Below are positions 1 through 5,896 of a stretch of DNA of 5,896 nt, one piece after another. Made by a program: the position numbers and the translations under genes. The stretch's first letter is position 1. Each line of letters starts with the position of its first letter. The stretch comes from Pyrinomonadaceae bacterium. Its GTDB lineage: Bacteria > Acidobacteriota > Blastocatellia > Pyrinomonadales > Pyrinomonadaceae. The notes below the pieces were generated by a model. It saw only the letters and a list, made by a program, of their open reading frames with translations. It ran no database searches and was not told where the DNA came from. The stretch is taken from contig JACCTF010000258.1 in assembly GCA_013812565.1 (NCBI GenBank), forward strand, positions 1 through 5,896, read 5' to 3'.

Positions 1-1466
1 ACCTAAGGGGCATCGGTTCTTCAGCACAAAGCGTGACCGCGCAACTGGGCGAAGTGGATGTGCCGGCCACAACCGTCAGCTGCGCCGGATGTCACGGCTC
101 CGAAGGGCGCGGCAAAACCGAGGGCGGTATCTCACCGAGCAACATTACTTGGCAGCACCTCACGAAACCTTACGGCCACTCGCACGCGAACGGGCGACGA
201 CACGGGCCGTACAACGAATCGGCCTTTATCCGCTCGGTGGTAAACGGCATTGATCCCGCCGGGAATGAACTCGCCGTGGCGATGCCCCGCTATCGAATGT
301 CGCCGAAAGAGATGGCCGACCTGATCGCTTACCTCAAACGCATTGAAACTGATCTTGATCCGGGGCTAACTGAAACCAGCATTAAAGTAGGAACGCTGCT
401 ACCCTTGACCGGACCGGTTGCCGAAGCGGGACAGGCGATCAAGGAAGTGCTCACGGCTTACTTCGCTGATCTCAACAGCCGTGGCGGAGTCTATAATCGT
501 CGAATCGAACTTCGAGTCGGCGAAGCGGCAAGCGATAAAGCATTGACCGCGGCGAACGCCAAGCGATTGATCGAAGATGAACAAATCTTCTCGCTCGTTG
601 CAGGCTTTACCTGGGGTGCTGACCGAGAGCTGGCTGCGCTCGCCGGTGACAGTGAAGTGCCGTTCATCGGTCCGGCAACGCTCTATCCGCAAACGGATTT
701 TCCGCTCAACCGCTATCTTTTCTATTTGCTTCCCGGACTAAAGGATCAGATGCTTGCGCTCGTTAGTTTTGCGGCGAACAAGCCGGAACTCCAAAAGTCG
801 CGGATGGCGATTGTCTTTCCCGATACGGAAAGCAACGCCAACATTGCCCACGCAGTAGAGCAGCACAGCAAAAAAGGTGTATGGAATTCGGTGAGCAAAG
901 TCGCTTATCCGCCCGGAAGCTTCGACGCCGTGCAACTTGCCGCAAAGTTGAAGCAGCAAAAGATCGACGTTCTATTTTTTCTTGGCGCTGGTAATGAAGA
1001 AAGAGTTTTCCTCAAACAAGCTGAGGAGATTAATTGGACGCCGACCATTTTTCTTCTTGGTTCAATGATCGGAAGAGATTTGCTGAACTCTGTGCCGGTG
1101 AACTTCAAGAATAAAATCTTTCTTGCATATCCGACGGCTCCTGCAGACGTTGCTCCGGCTGGGGTTGCGGAGTTTCGTAACTTGCTTGAAAATCACAAGC
1201 TCAACAAACGCCACACCGCCGCGCAACTTTCAGCCCTGGCCGCCGCCAAAATACTGATCGAAGGGTTGAAGCTTGCCGGTCGCGATGTCAGCCGCGAAAA
1301 ACTCGTGACAGCCCTAGAAGGCTTATACGAGTTTGATACCTTGCTGACGCCGCGCGTGACCTTCGGTCCAAACCGGCGTACCGGAGCACGCGGAGCATAC
1401 GTCGTTGCTATCGATCCGGAGAAGAAGACGCTCATTGCCGCAAGCGAGTGGATCAACGTTAATTGA
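1..1466 (+). CDS. Cytochrome c domain fused to a periplasmic ligand-binding (branched-chain amino acid type) domain; 5' partial
   Basis: The reading frame is open to the left edge (first whole codon at 3, no stop), so the true start and any signal peptide lie outside the window; the GTG at 33 is only the first internal start codon. Seen: a haem-binding CAGCH at 81-95, glycine-rich sequence after it, an 'AMPRY' Met ligand candidate at 282-284, and the closing 'MADLIAYLKR' helix typical of class I cytochrome c. From about 381 the protein becomes a type 1 periplasmic binding fold ('VGTLLPLTGPVAEAGQ', then 'LNSRGGVYNRRIEL'), as in Leu/Ile/Val-binding ABC substrate proteins, running to the TGA at 1464-1466. 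Known: such domains bind small ligands in the periplasm, and cytochrome c passes electrons there. Inferred: an exported or anchored protein coupling ligand binding with electron transfer. No permease or ATPase gene is visible, so transport is unproven. It is likely first in a unit with the two genes downstream. Confidence 0.9.
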   Translation, partial: LRGIGSSAQSVTAQLGEVDVPATTVSCAGCHGSEGRGKTEGGISPSNITWQHLTKPYGHSHANGRRHGPYNESAFIRSVVNGIDPAGNELAVAMPRYRMSPKEMADLIAYLKRIETDLDPGLTETSIKVGTLLPLTGPVAEAGQAIKEVLTAYFADLNSRGGVYNRRIELRVGEAASDKALTAANAKRLIEDEQIFSLVAGFTWGADRELAALAGDSEVPFIGPATLYPQTDFPLNRYLFYLLPGLKDQMLALVSFAANKPELQKSRMAIVFPDTESNANIAHAVEQHSKKGVWNSVSKVAYPPGSFDAVQLAAKLKQQKIDVLFFLGAGNEERVFLKQAEEINWTPTIFLLGSMIGRDLLNSVPVNFKNKIFLAYPTAPADVAPAGVAEFRNLLENHKLNKRHTAAQLSALAAAKILIEGLKLAGRDVSREKLVTALEGLYEFDTLLTPRVTFGPNRRTGARGAYVVAIDPEKKTLIAASEWINVN

Positions 1467-1498
1467 TTTCAAAGGTGTTCAGACCATTCACAAATTTC

Positions 1499-1503
1499 GA
1501 GGA
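1499..1503 (+). promoter_or_regulatory. Ribosome binding site choosing the ATG at 1508
   Basis: GAGGA lies 4 bases before the ATG at 1508. It favours this start over the in-frame TTG at 1463, which would overlap the upstream stop codon and put 15 extra residues in front of the hydrophobic signal sequence. Confidence 0.55.
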
Positions 1504-1507
1504 ACTG

Positions 1508-3115
1508 ATGAACAAGTTATTCTTCACGCTTTTAATCGCTCTCGTTGCCTGTCCGTCCTGGCCTCTTCAAGCACAGACCGGCAACAAGACTCCAAGCACA
1601 ACCAATCAAAGCGGGGCGGAGAGGCCTGCTTCCATTTCTCCTTCCGCCCCGCCGACAGGATCAACCGCATCGCCGTCAACCGTCGCTTCAACTTCGGTCA
1701 ACAAAGGTGAATCATGCGGTTGCGAATTGCCTGTACCCGAAGTGCTCGCGGTTGTTAATGGAACTAAGCTCACTCTAAAAGATATTGATACGCCCGATGC
1801 TGCGCTCGAAGGGCAGGTGAGAAACCTTGAGAATGAGATCGTTGAGGCACGCAAGCGCGAACTTGACTTGCAAATCAACTCCAGACTGCTCGAAGCCGAA
1901 GCGCGCAAGCGCGGCATGAGCACTACGAAGTTGCTCGAAGGAGAGGTTGTAGGGAAGGTTAAGTCGCCAACCGACGCAGATGCTCAAGCCTTCTACGATC
2001 AAAACAAACCTCGCATTCGAGCGGAGTTCAAAGACGCGAAGGATCAGATCATTGCCTACCTGCGCGAACAAGGGCAGCGCGAGGAAGCGCGCAAACTCGC
2101 CGAACGCTTACGCGCCGCCGCGCAGGTGAAGGTGCTTGTTGATCGAGTTGCCCCACCCGTAAATCCATCTGATCGCGCCCGCGTGCTTGCGATTGTTGGC
2201 GGCGCGTCCATCACTTCGGGTGATGTTGAAGATTCCCTGCGTCCGCTGATTTATAGCGTGCAAGAACAAATTTACGCCAAGCGTAGAGAAGCGATTGAGA
2301 CGAAGATCAACGATATACTGCTCCAACAAGAGACGCAGAAAAGAAAGGTGACCGCCCAAACATTACTTGACTCGGAAGTAAAGGCGAAGACGAACAAAGT
2401 GTCGGAGACCGACGCGCAGACTTTCTATAATGAGAACAAAGATCGGATCAGCGGCGAGTTTGAACAGGTGAAGAATCAAGTCGTTCAGTACCTGCAAGCA
2501 AGAGAAGATAACAGGGCACTGGCTCAATTCGCCGAACGGTTGCGTCGTGGAGCCACGATACAAACATTTCTCACTGCGCCGGAGCCGCCCACCTACAATA
2601 TCGCCACGGACGATCAGCCCACTAAGGGCAACGCCTCGGCCACGGTGACAATCGTCGAGTTTACAGACTTCCAGTGTCCTAGTTGCGCGCAATTGCATCC
2701 CGTGCTTGAGAAGCTGGCTGACGAGTATGCGGACCGTGTGAAGTTCGTAATACGCGACTTTCCGCTGGCGCAGCATAAGCAAGCTCTCAAGGCCGCCGAA
2801 GCCGCCGAGGCCGCGCGCGAACAAGGTAAGTATTGGGAATATGTCGCCCTGCTGTTTCGTAATCAGAAAGCGCTTGAAACGGATAAACTCAAAGAGTATG
2901 CGAGTCAGCTAAGTCTTGATCGCGTGAAGTTCGATCAAGCACTGGATACGGGGCGGTTCGCTGATAAAGTGCAGCGCGACCTTCAGGATGGCAATAAGCT
3001 TGGAGTCAACTCTACGCCGACCGTGTTCATCAACGGGCGGTCCATCAGTGACCGCTCCTATGAAGCGACGAAGAAGATGATCGACGCTGCGCTCAGGAAC
3101 AGTACGAAGAAGTAG
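1508..3115 (+). CDS. Exported tandem SurA-N/PpiC-like chaperone modules fused to a DsbA-like thiol oxidoreductase
   Basis: 535 residues from ATG 1508 to TAG 3113-3115. Residues 1-22 form a signal sequence (K3, then a hydrophobic core). Either signal peptidase I cuts after 'LQA' (22), or 'LVAC' (12-15) is a lipobox; the first seems likelier because C15 is very early. A Ser/Thr/Pro-rich linker follows to about 68, with a C70-G-C72 pair. Two tandem modules (about 79-217 and 226-361) each begin 'VLA(V/I)V.G' and end 'DAQ.FY..NK.RI..EF...K.Q......' then 'AERLR'. They resemble the N-terminal chaperone part of SurA/PpiC proteins, but no rotamase domain is present. Residues about 372-530 are a DsbA/DSBA-like thioredoxin fold with CPSC at 390-393 and the cis-proline loop 'NSTPTVF' (P504). 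Known: such domains oxidise or isomerise disulfides outside the cytoplasm. Inferred: a combined folding and disulfide factor, possibly for the neighbouring cytochrome. It lies 41 bases after gene 1. Confidence 0.88.
   Translation: MNKLFFTLLIALVACPSWPLQAQTGNKTPSTTNQSGAERPASISPSAPPTGSTASPSTVASTSVNKGESCGCELPVPEVLAVVNGTKLTLKDIDTPDAALEGQVRNLENEIVEARKRELDLQINSRLLEAEARKRGMSTTKLLEGEVVGKVKSPTDADAQAFYDQNKPRIRAEFKDAKDQIIAYLREQGQREEARKLAERLRAAAQVKVLVDRVAPPVNPSDRARVLAIVGGASITSGDVEDSLRPLIYSVQEQIYAKRREAIETKINDILLQQETQKRKVTAQTLLDSEVKAKTNKVSETDAQTFYNENKDRISGEFEQVKNQVVQYLQAREDNRALAQFAERLRRGATIQTFLTAPEPPTYNIATDDQPTKGNASATVTIVEFTDFQCPSCAQLHPVLEKLADEYADRVKFVIRDFPLAQHKQALKAAEAAEAAREQGKYWEYVALLFRNQKALETDKLKEYASQLSLDRVKFDQALDTGRFADKVQRDLQDGNKLGVNSTPTVFINGRSISDRSYEATKKMIDAALRNSTKK
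1742..2590 (+). repeat. Internal protein-level tandem duplication (two SurA-N-like modules)
   Basis: The segments at 1742-2158 and 2183-2590 encode two diverged copies of a module of about 140 residues. Corresponding landmarks sit 144-147 residues apart: 'VLAVVNG' versus 'VLAIVGG', '[10 protein letters not shown]' versus '[10 protein letters not shown]', 'KLAERLR' versus 'QFAERLR', and closing 'APP' versus 'PEPP'. The match is at protein level; the DNA copies have diverged, so the duplication is old. Confidence 0.75.
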
Positions 3116-3155
3116 TCGGGAAATTCGGAAGCGGTTGATCAATGCACACTTGATG

Positions 3156-3161
3156 GAAGGA
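3156..3161 (+). promoter_or_regulatory. Ribosome binding site choosing the ATG at 3168
   Basis: GAAGGA lies 6 bases before the ATG at 3168. The other in-frame starts, TTG 3135 and ATG 3153, have no comparable site, and ATG 3153 overlaps this purine tract. The chosen start also gives the normal N-terminus of the shell protein family. Confidence 0.65.
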
Positions 3162-3167
3162 TTGAAC

Positions 3168-3491
3168 ATGGAAGCGCTCGGCATGGTGGAATGCAGAGGG
3201 TTGGTGGCGATGATCGAAGCGGCGGATGCGATGGTTAAGGCCGCTAATGTGCGACTCGTCGGCTACGAAAAGATTGATGCGGGATTAGTGACGGCGATTG
3301 TGCGCGGCGAAGTCGGTGCGGTGCAGGCCGCGGTTGATGCGGGCGCGGCTGCCGCGAGGCGAATCGGCGAGGTCACTGCAACACATGTCATTCCGCGTCT
3401 CGCAACAGAAGTGGAGCAGAGCCTGCCCGTGCTTCATACCGGCGAGACCACGCGGAAAAAGATCAGCGGTTCAGTTAAAGCCCTAAGCTAA
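3168..3491 (+). CDS. Bacterial microcompartment hexamer shell protein (BMC-H, PduA/EutM/CcmK family)
   Basis: 107 residues from ATG 3168 to TAA 3489-3491, close to the usual 90-110 for single-domain BMC-H proteins. Seen: the N-terminal signature '[19 protein letters not shown]', then 'AMVKAANV', the pore loop K35-I-D-A-G39, '[20 protein letters not shown]' and 'HVIPR' (73-77). K24 and R77 match the lysine and arginine that tile hexamers edge to edge in PduA-type sheets. The last 20 or so residues form a polar, basic tail. Known: these proteins assemble as hexamers into flat shell layers whose central pores pass small metabolites. Odd: the pore loop usually reads K-I-G-S/A-G, and here the first glycine is Asp37 (codon 3276-3278), which predicts a ring of six acidic side chains. 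No second shell gene, pentamer or encapsulated enzyme is seen. It lies 52 bases after the DsbA-like gene. The family call is firm; the compartment type is unknown. Confidence 0.95.
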   Translation: MEALGMVECRGLVAMIEAADAMVKAANVRLVGYEKIDAGLVTAIVRGEVGAVQAAVDAGAAAARRIGEVTATHVIPRLATEVEQSLPVLHTGETTRKKISGSVKALS

Positions 3492-3573
3492 ACGGATGCG
3501 CTTCTTTGAACGTCTTCGGGTCATCTCCAGTGCGCCTTCACCAATAAGCTAAAGCAACGTTCTGGGCGGTTCG

Positions 3574-4389
3574 TTAAAATTTGGCAGAACTGTTCGGTTC
3601 AGCAACGAAGCGGTACCCGACGCTCCTGACCGTCAACAAATGTCGAGGTTTAGACGGATCATCTTCGATGTATTTCCTGAGGCGGACAATAAAGTTGTCG
3701 ATGGCGCGGGTGTCCGTATCTTCGCGCAAACCCCAGACCTCCTCAAGCATCGCTTTACGAGATACAGCTTTCCCGGCGTGCCGCACCAGGTAACGTAACA
3801 ACTGGGCTTCCATCAAAGTCAAACGGACAATTCGATCACCGACGCGAAGTTCCAGCGAATTGAAATCGATAGCCTTTATACCAAAAACAAAAATCTCATC
3901 CGCTGCGTCGTGCGCCGCGCCGCGCCACTCAGTGCCTGTTTTAGGATCGTTAACGGGATGGTCAACCAATTGGGTTCCTGTGCGTGGTGAGCTACTTTGG
4001 TCACGATGCATCCACTCGCGCCGCCGCAGCAGGCTGCGTAAACGCGCGAGCAGTATCTGTAACTCAAAGGGTTTCGGGAGGTAGTCGTCCGCCCCGGCTT
4101 CGAATCCGCGCAGCACGTCTTCCGGGCGACCTCTCGCCGTCAGCATCAATACGGGAACAAACCGCCCGGCCTGGCGAAGCTCATGGGCAACGGCGAAACC
4201 GTCTTTTAAGCCGGGCAGCATCACATCCAACACCACCGCATCGTAACGATCCCCGGTTGCCGGCAGCAGCGCCCGTAGCGCCGCTTCGCCGTCGCCCACG
4301 ACATCAACGTCGTAGCCTTCGGCTTTGAGGTTGAAGCGTAACCCATCGGCCAGATGTTGCTCGTCTTCAACGACTAATACTGCGCTCAT
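3574..4389 (-). CDS. OmpR/PhoB-family response regulator (DNA-binding)
   Basis: 271 residues; ATG at 4389-4387, stop TAA at 3576-3574. The receiver domain (1 to about 124) has the acidic pair E8/D9, phospho-acceptor D55 in 'VVLDVMLPG', T84 and K106 in 'YLPKPF', so all catalytic positions are present. A winged helix-turn-helix (about 166-263) has the transactivation/turn region 'RLTLMEAQLLRYLV', a recognition helix in 'DTRAIDNFIVRLRKYI' and the wing 'LLTVRSVGYRF'. The two are joined by about 40 polar residues (125-165), longer than the usual short OmpR linker. The start is supported by AGGAG at 4404-4400, ten bases upstream, and by the 4-base ATGA overlap with the kinase stop, which implies translational coupling. 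Inferred: phosphorylated by the kinase upstream and regulates transcription of unknown targets. It converges on the shell protein gene, leaving an 82-base gap in which I see no strong terminator. Confidence 0.96.
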   Translation of the reverse strand: MSAVLVVEDEQHLADGLRFNLKAEGYDVDVVGDGEAALRALLPATGDRYDAVVLDVMLPGLKDGFAVAHELRQAGRFVPVLMLTARGRPEDVLRGFEAGADDYLPKPFELQILLARLRSLLRRREWMHRDQSSSPRTGTQLVDHPVNDPKTGTEWRGAAHDAADEIFVFGIKAIDFNSLELRVGDRIVRLTLMEAQLLRYLVRHAGKAVSRKAMLEEVWGLREDTDTRAIDNFIVRLRKYIEDDPSKPRHLLTVRSVGYRFVAEPNSSAKF

Positions 4390-5300
4390 CGCTTTCGTGC
4401 TCCTGGAAGTTGAATCGTAAACGTGCTGCCACGTCCCTCGCCAGCGCTTTCGGCAAGGACGCGACCGCCATGCTTTTTGACAACCGATTGCACGATAAAG
4501 AGGCCAAGCCCCGTTCCTTTGACACGTTGCATAGTTTGTCCCGGCACGCGGTAGAAGCGTCGGAAAACGCGTTTGAGTTCTTTGCTCGGAATCCCCACTC
4601 CCTGATCGATGATGCGTACCGTGACATACTTCGCGTCGCTGGCCGCAATTTCAACCGTAATCCGTACTTCTCTGCTCGAATACTTGACGGCGTTATCAAG
4701 CAGATTCAGGACGGCCGCGCGCAGCTCATCTTCATCGCCTATGACCACAGAGTGTCCTTCACCATTAACGGATTCGACGTACTGAAACGCGTTCACAGGC
4801 AGGTGGTAGCGCGTGCGCGCGAGGTCAATGCAGCCGCGCACCATCTCGCCGAGATCAATTGGTAAAGCGTTGAGCGGTTGTTTGCGATGACCGATCTGTC
4901 CGGCGCGCAAGACCTGCTCGACCGTGTGAAGCAGGCGATTGCTGTCCGCCAGCATGATGTCGTAAAACTCACGCCGCTTGTCCGCATCCACCTCGCGCGT
5001 TTGTAGCGTTTCAAGGTAAAGACGGATTGAGGCGAGCGGGGTTTTTAGTTCGTGCGTGACAGCATTAAGAAAGCTGTCCTGCTGCTCGTTGCGGCGTATC
5101 TCGCGCACTAAAAAAGTTGTATTAAGCACAAGACCGGCGATGATTGCGACGAAGAAGATAATGCCAAAGATCAGAAGAGCGACTTGACGCCAGTTGATAA
5201 AAATCCACCCGACGTTGAGCGCCACGGCCAATGCAACGAGGCATGCGCTGAATGTGATGAAGAAAGCAATTGATTTGCGACGGCCGCCGACGACGCGCAT
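4386..5300 (-). CDS. Membrane sensor histidine kinase (HisKA/HATPase_c), partner of the adjacent regulator
   Basis: 304 residues from ATG 5300-5298 to TGA 4388-4386. Two membrane helices (about 10-32 and 40-65) are separated by only about 8 residues, so no real periplasmic sensor domain exists; a short juxtamembrane helix leads into HisKA. Seen: H-box 'THELKTPLASIRL' with H83, N-box with N199 and N203 in 'NLLDNAVKYS', G1 box 'DQGVGIP' (232-238), F-box 'VFRRFYR' and G2 box 'GTGLGLFIV' (262-270). The kinase is therefore expected to be active. An earlier in-frame ATG at 5396 would add 32 residues unlike kinase N-termini and lies inside a perfect hairpin stem, so I reject it. Known: autophosphorylates on His and transfers to the regulator Asp. 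The signal is unknown; lack of an external domain suggests membrane or intramembrane sensing. The desaturase upstream makes a membrane-lipid cue conceivable, but that is speculation. Confidence 0.93.
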   Translation of the reverse strand: MRVVGGRRKSIAFFITFSACLVALAVALNVGWIFINWRQVALLIFGIIFFVAIIAGLVLNTTFLVREIRRNEQQDSFLNAVTHELKTPLASIRLYLETLQTREVDADKRREFYDIMLADSNRLLHTVEQVLRAGQIGHRKQPLNALPIDLGEMVRGCIDLARTRYHLPVNAFQYVESVNGEGHSVVIGDEDELRAAVLNLLDNAVKYSSREVRITVEIAASDAKYVTVRIIDQGVGIPSKELKRVFRRFYRVPGQTMQRVKGTGLGLFIVQSVVKKHGGRVLAESAGEGRGSTFTIQLPGARKR

Positions 5301-5308
5301 AATCAAGC

Positions 5309-5314
5309 ATTGTA
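5309..5314 (-). promoter_or_regulatory. Possible -10 element (TACAAT) of the kinase-regulator operon
   Basis: On the - strand TACAAT ends 8 bases before the ATG at 5300. No clear TTGACA-like -35 sits 16-18 bases upstream, and no Shine-Dalgarno lies before the ATG. If used, transcription would begin at or within a base or two of the start codon (leaderless). This is pattern matching on six bases, so confidence is low. Confidence 0.25.
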
Positions 5315-5350
5315 AGCTATGTGAGAATCTTCCGCTGCTTGTGCGACCAC

Positions 5351-5395
5351 AAAAAGCGAGTGGAGCCTGCAATGTCTTATATCTTGCAGGCTCCA
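5351..5395 (-). terminator. Rho-independent-type terminator: perfect 12-bp hairpin with T-run
   Basis: TGGAGCCTGCAA (5361-5372) pairs perfectly with TTGCAGGCTCCA (5384-5395) across an 11-base loop. Read on the - strand the stem is followed by CTCGC and then five T (5355-5351). It begins 15 bases after the TAA (5413-5411) of the small gene remnant, just where the desaturase-side transcript should end and before the kinase gene begins. The T-run starts five bases after the stem rather than immediately, so termination may be imperfect. On the + strand only a weak TTTT follows, so - strand use is favoured. Confidence 0.65.
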
Positions 5396-5410
5396 TCCGA
5401 GGACTTTTGC

Positions 5411-5670
5411 TTATGAAACGTTATCGCCGACAAGGAATCGTCGTAGGGCAAAAAGGCTCGGCAGCCATAACAAAGCCATAAATGCTTCCACGGCTATGCC
5501 GACCCCGATCAGAACTTTGGTGCTCGTCTTAAGACAGTTGCCCTTGACTTTGACTTTTCTGACATCGCTGAACGCGACAGTCTTGGTTGTGCCCGACTTG
5601 GCGTCTGTGAGAGTAATAAGAATCTTTCATGACGTTGCTGACGCGTCCTGCTTCGGAGCTTAAATAGCAT
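5411..5670 (-). pseudogene. Frameshifted, N-terminally truncated remnant of a small membrane-anchored protein
   Basis: No intact reading frame covers this stretch, but pieces in different frames join into one recognisable protein. 'GRVSNVMKDS' (5648-5619) is followed, in another frame, by 71 residues (5626-5411) starting 'ILITLTDAKSGTTKTVAF', then 'SDVRKVKVKG', a hydrophobic helix ('VLIGVGIAVEAFMALLWLP') and a short basic end before TAA 5413-5411. From memory, small exported proteins in Acidobacteriota have the layout 'dG.klkGrv....dsf.ltDaksG....vay.dV..vkgkg...g.k..igvgi'. The frame change at about 5620 looks like a loss of two bases (or a gain of one). A second break near 5650 is suggested by 'KLRS' in yet another frame. 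Only 14 bases separate the ATG at 5670 from the desaturase stop, leaving no room for the expected signal peptide. A sequencing error could explain one shift but not the missing N-terminus. Function unknown. Confidence 0.55.
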
Positions 5671-5684
5671 CGGCGTTTGCGGTG

Positions 5685-5896
5685 CTACGAAACACTCTCA
5701 GGCAGGGGAGCGTGCCCGTCTGATTTGACTTGTTTGACTTGCGGCGCACGACGCTGAGCGTTCACGTTAATCAACTTGATACCCTTTGCCAAACCGAGGA
5801 GTTGCAGTGTGCGTATGCCCCACCAGTTCATGTCAATCTCGTACCACGCAACCCCATGACGCGCCGCACTCGGATGCGCGTGATGGTTGTTGTGCC
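5685..5896 (-). CDS. Fatty acid (acyl-CoA type) desaturase, C-terminal end; 5' part outside the window
   Basis: 69 residues are visible on the - strand, from the window edge to TAG 5687-5685. They begin with H-N-N-H-H, the third histidine box (HxxHH) of membrane di-iron desaturases, followed by '[20 protein letters not shown]' and '[19 protein letters not shown]', the usual C-terminal pattern of delta-9 acyl-CoA/acyl-lipid desaturases. Known: these integral membrane enzymes insert a cis double bond into saturated acyl chains using a histidine-bound di-iron centre, O2 and electrons from cytochrome b5 or ferredoxin. The remaining tail is polar and variable. The first two histidine boxes and the membrane helices must lie beyond the right edge, so activity cannot be judged. 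It is the upstream neighbour, in the same direction, of the gene remnant and terminator. Confidence 0.9.
   Translation of the reverse strand, partial: HNNHHAHPSAARHGVAWYEIDMNWWGIRTLQLLGLAKGIKLINVNAQRRAPQVKQVKSDGHAPLPESVS

Noticed and set aside
33..35. GTG at 33 as the start of the cytochrome fusion
   Set aside because: The frame stays open to the left edge with family-like sequence ('LRGIGSSAQS'), and starting here would leave no export signal for a haem c protein.
1463..1507. TTG start at 1463 for the SurA-N/DsbA gene
   Set aside because: It would put 15 residues before the signal sequence and overlap the upstream stop; ATG 1508 has a GAGGA site and begins exactly at the signal peptide.
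3484..3553. Direct repeat TAAGCTAAA at 3484-3492 and 3545-3553
   Set aside because: Nine AT-rich bases, one copy overlapping the stop codon of the shell gene; too short to distinguish from chance.
3508..3562. Possible terminator between the shell gene and the regulator (GAACGT / ACGTTC)
   Set aside because: Six-base arms with a loop of over 40 bases and no T-run; not a credible terminator.
3984..4328. Open frame of 114 codons on the + strand inside the regulator gene
   Set aside because: Antisense shadow of a strongly supported response regulator; its protein is Arg/Pro-rich and unlike any family I recognise.
4410..4865. Open frame of 151 codons on the + strand inside the kinase gene
   Set aside because: It is antisense to the HATPase and HisKA motifs, and lacks a ribosome binding site or any recognisable domain.
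5301..5396. N-terminal extension of the kinase to the ATG at 5396
   Set aside because: The 32 extra residues do not look like a kinase N-terminus, there is no ribosome binding site, and this ATG lies inside the terminator stem.
5194..5481. Open frame of 95 codons on the + strand across the kinase start and hairpin
   Set aside because: It runs through the terminator hairpin and over the kinase N-terminus, with no domain signal; the - strand interpretation explains the region better.

Overview
The window looks like chromosomal DNA of a Gram-negative bacterium. The best guess is an Acidobacteriota member of the Blastocatellia type. That guess rests on recognised protein styles: a cytochrome c fused to a periplasmic binding protein, a SurA-N/DsbA fusion, a compact two-TM histidine kinase, and a small 'TDAKSG...VGIGV' membrane protein. 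It is inference, not a database result. Base composition looks moderate and even across the window, and I saw no insertion sequence, tRNA, rRNA or CRISPR array.

Left half, + strand (1-3491): three genes in the same direction with gaps of about 41 and 52 bases, probably one transcription unit that begins before the window. The first (5' end missing) is a c-type cytochrome domain (CAGCH haem site, Met ligand) fused to a branched-chain-amino-acid-type periplasmic binding domain. The second is an exported protein with two tandem SurA-N/PpiC-like chaperone modules followed by a DsbA-like thioredoxin domain with a CPSC active site. The third is a single-domain bacterial microcompartment hexamer shell protein (BMC-H) with an unusual KIDAG pore loop. 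The first two products should work outside the cytoplasm on redox, ligand binding and disulfide/folding tasks. The third should be cytoplasmic, and no microcompartment enzyme is visible.

Right half, - strand (3574-5896): a convergent block. Read in its own direction it contains the C-terminal end of a membrane fatty-acid (acyl-CoA type) desaturase, cut by the window edge; a frameshifted, N-terminally truncated remnant of a small membrane-anchored protein; a perfect 12-bp hairpin with a T-run, likely the terminator of that stretch; and then a histidine kinase/OmpR-family response regulator pair that overlaps by 4 bases (ATGA). The kinase has two membrane helices and almost no external loop. 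The regulator has an unusually long inter-domain linker.

The observations most worth following are the isolated BMC-H gene with a predicted acidic pore ring next to extracytoplasmic redox genes, and the two uncommon fusion architectures upstream of it.
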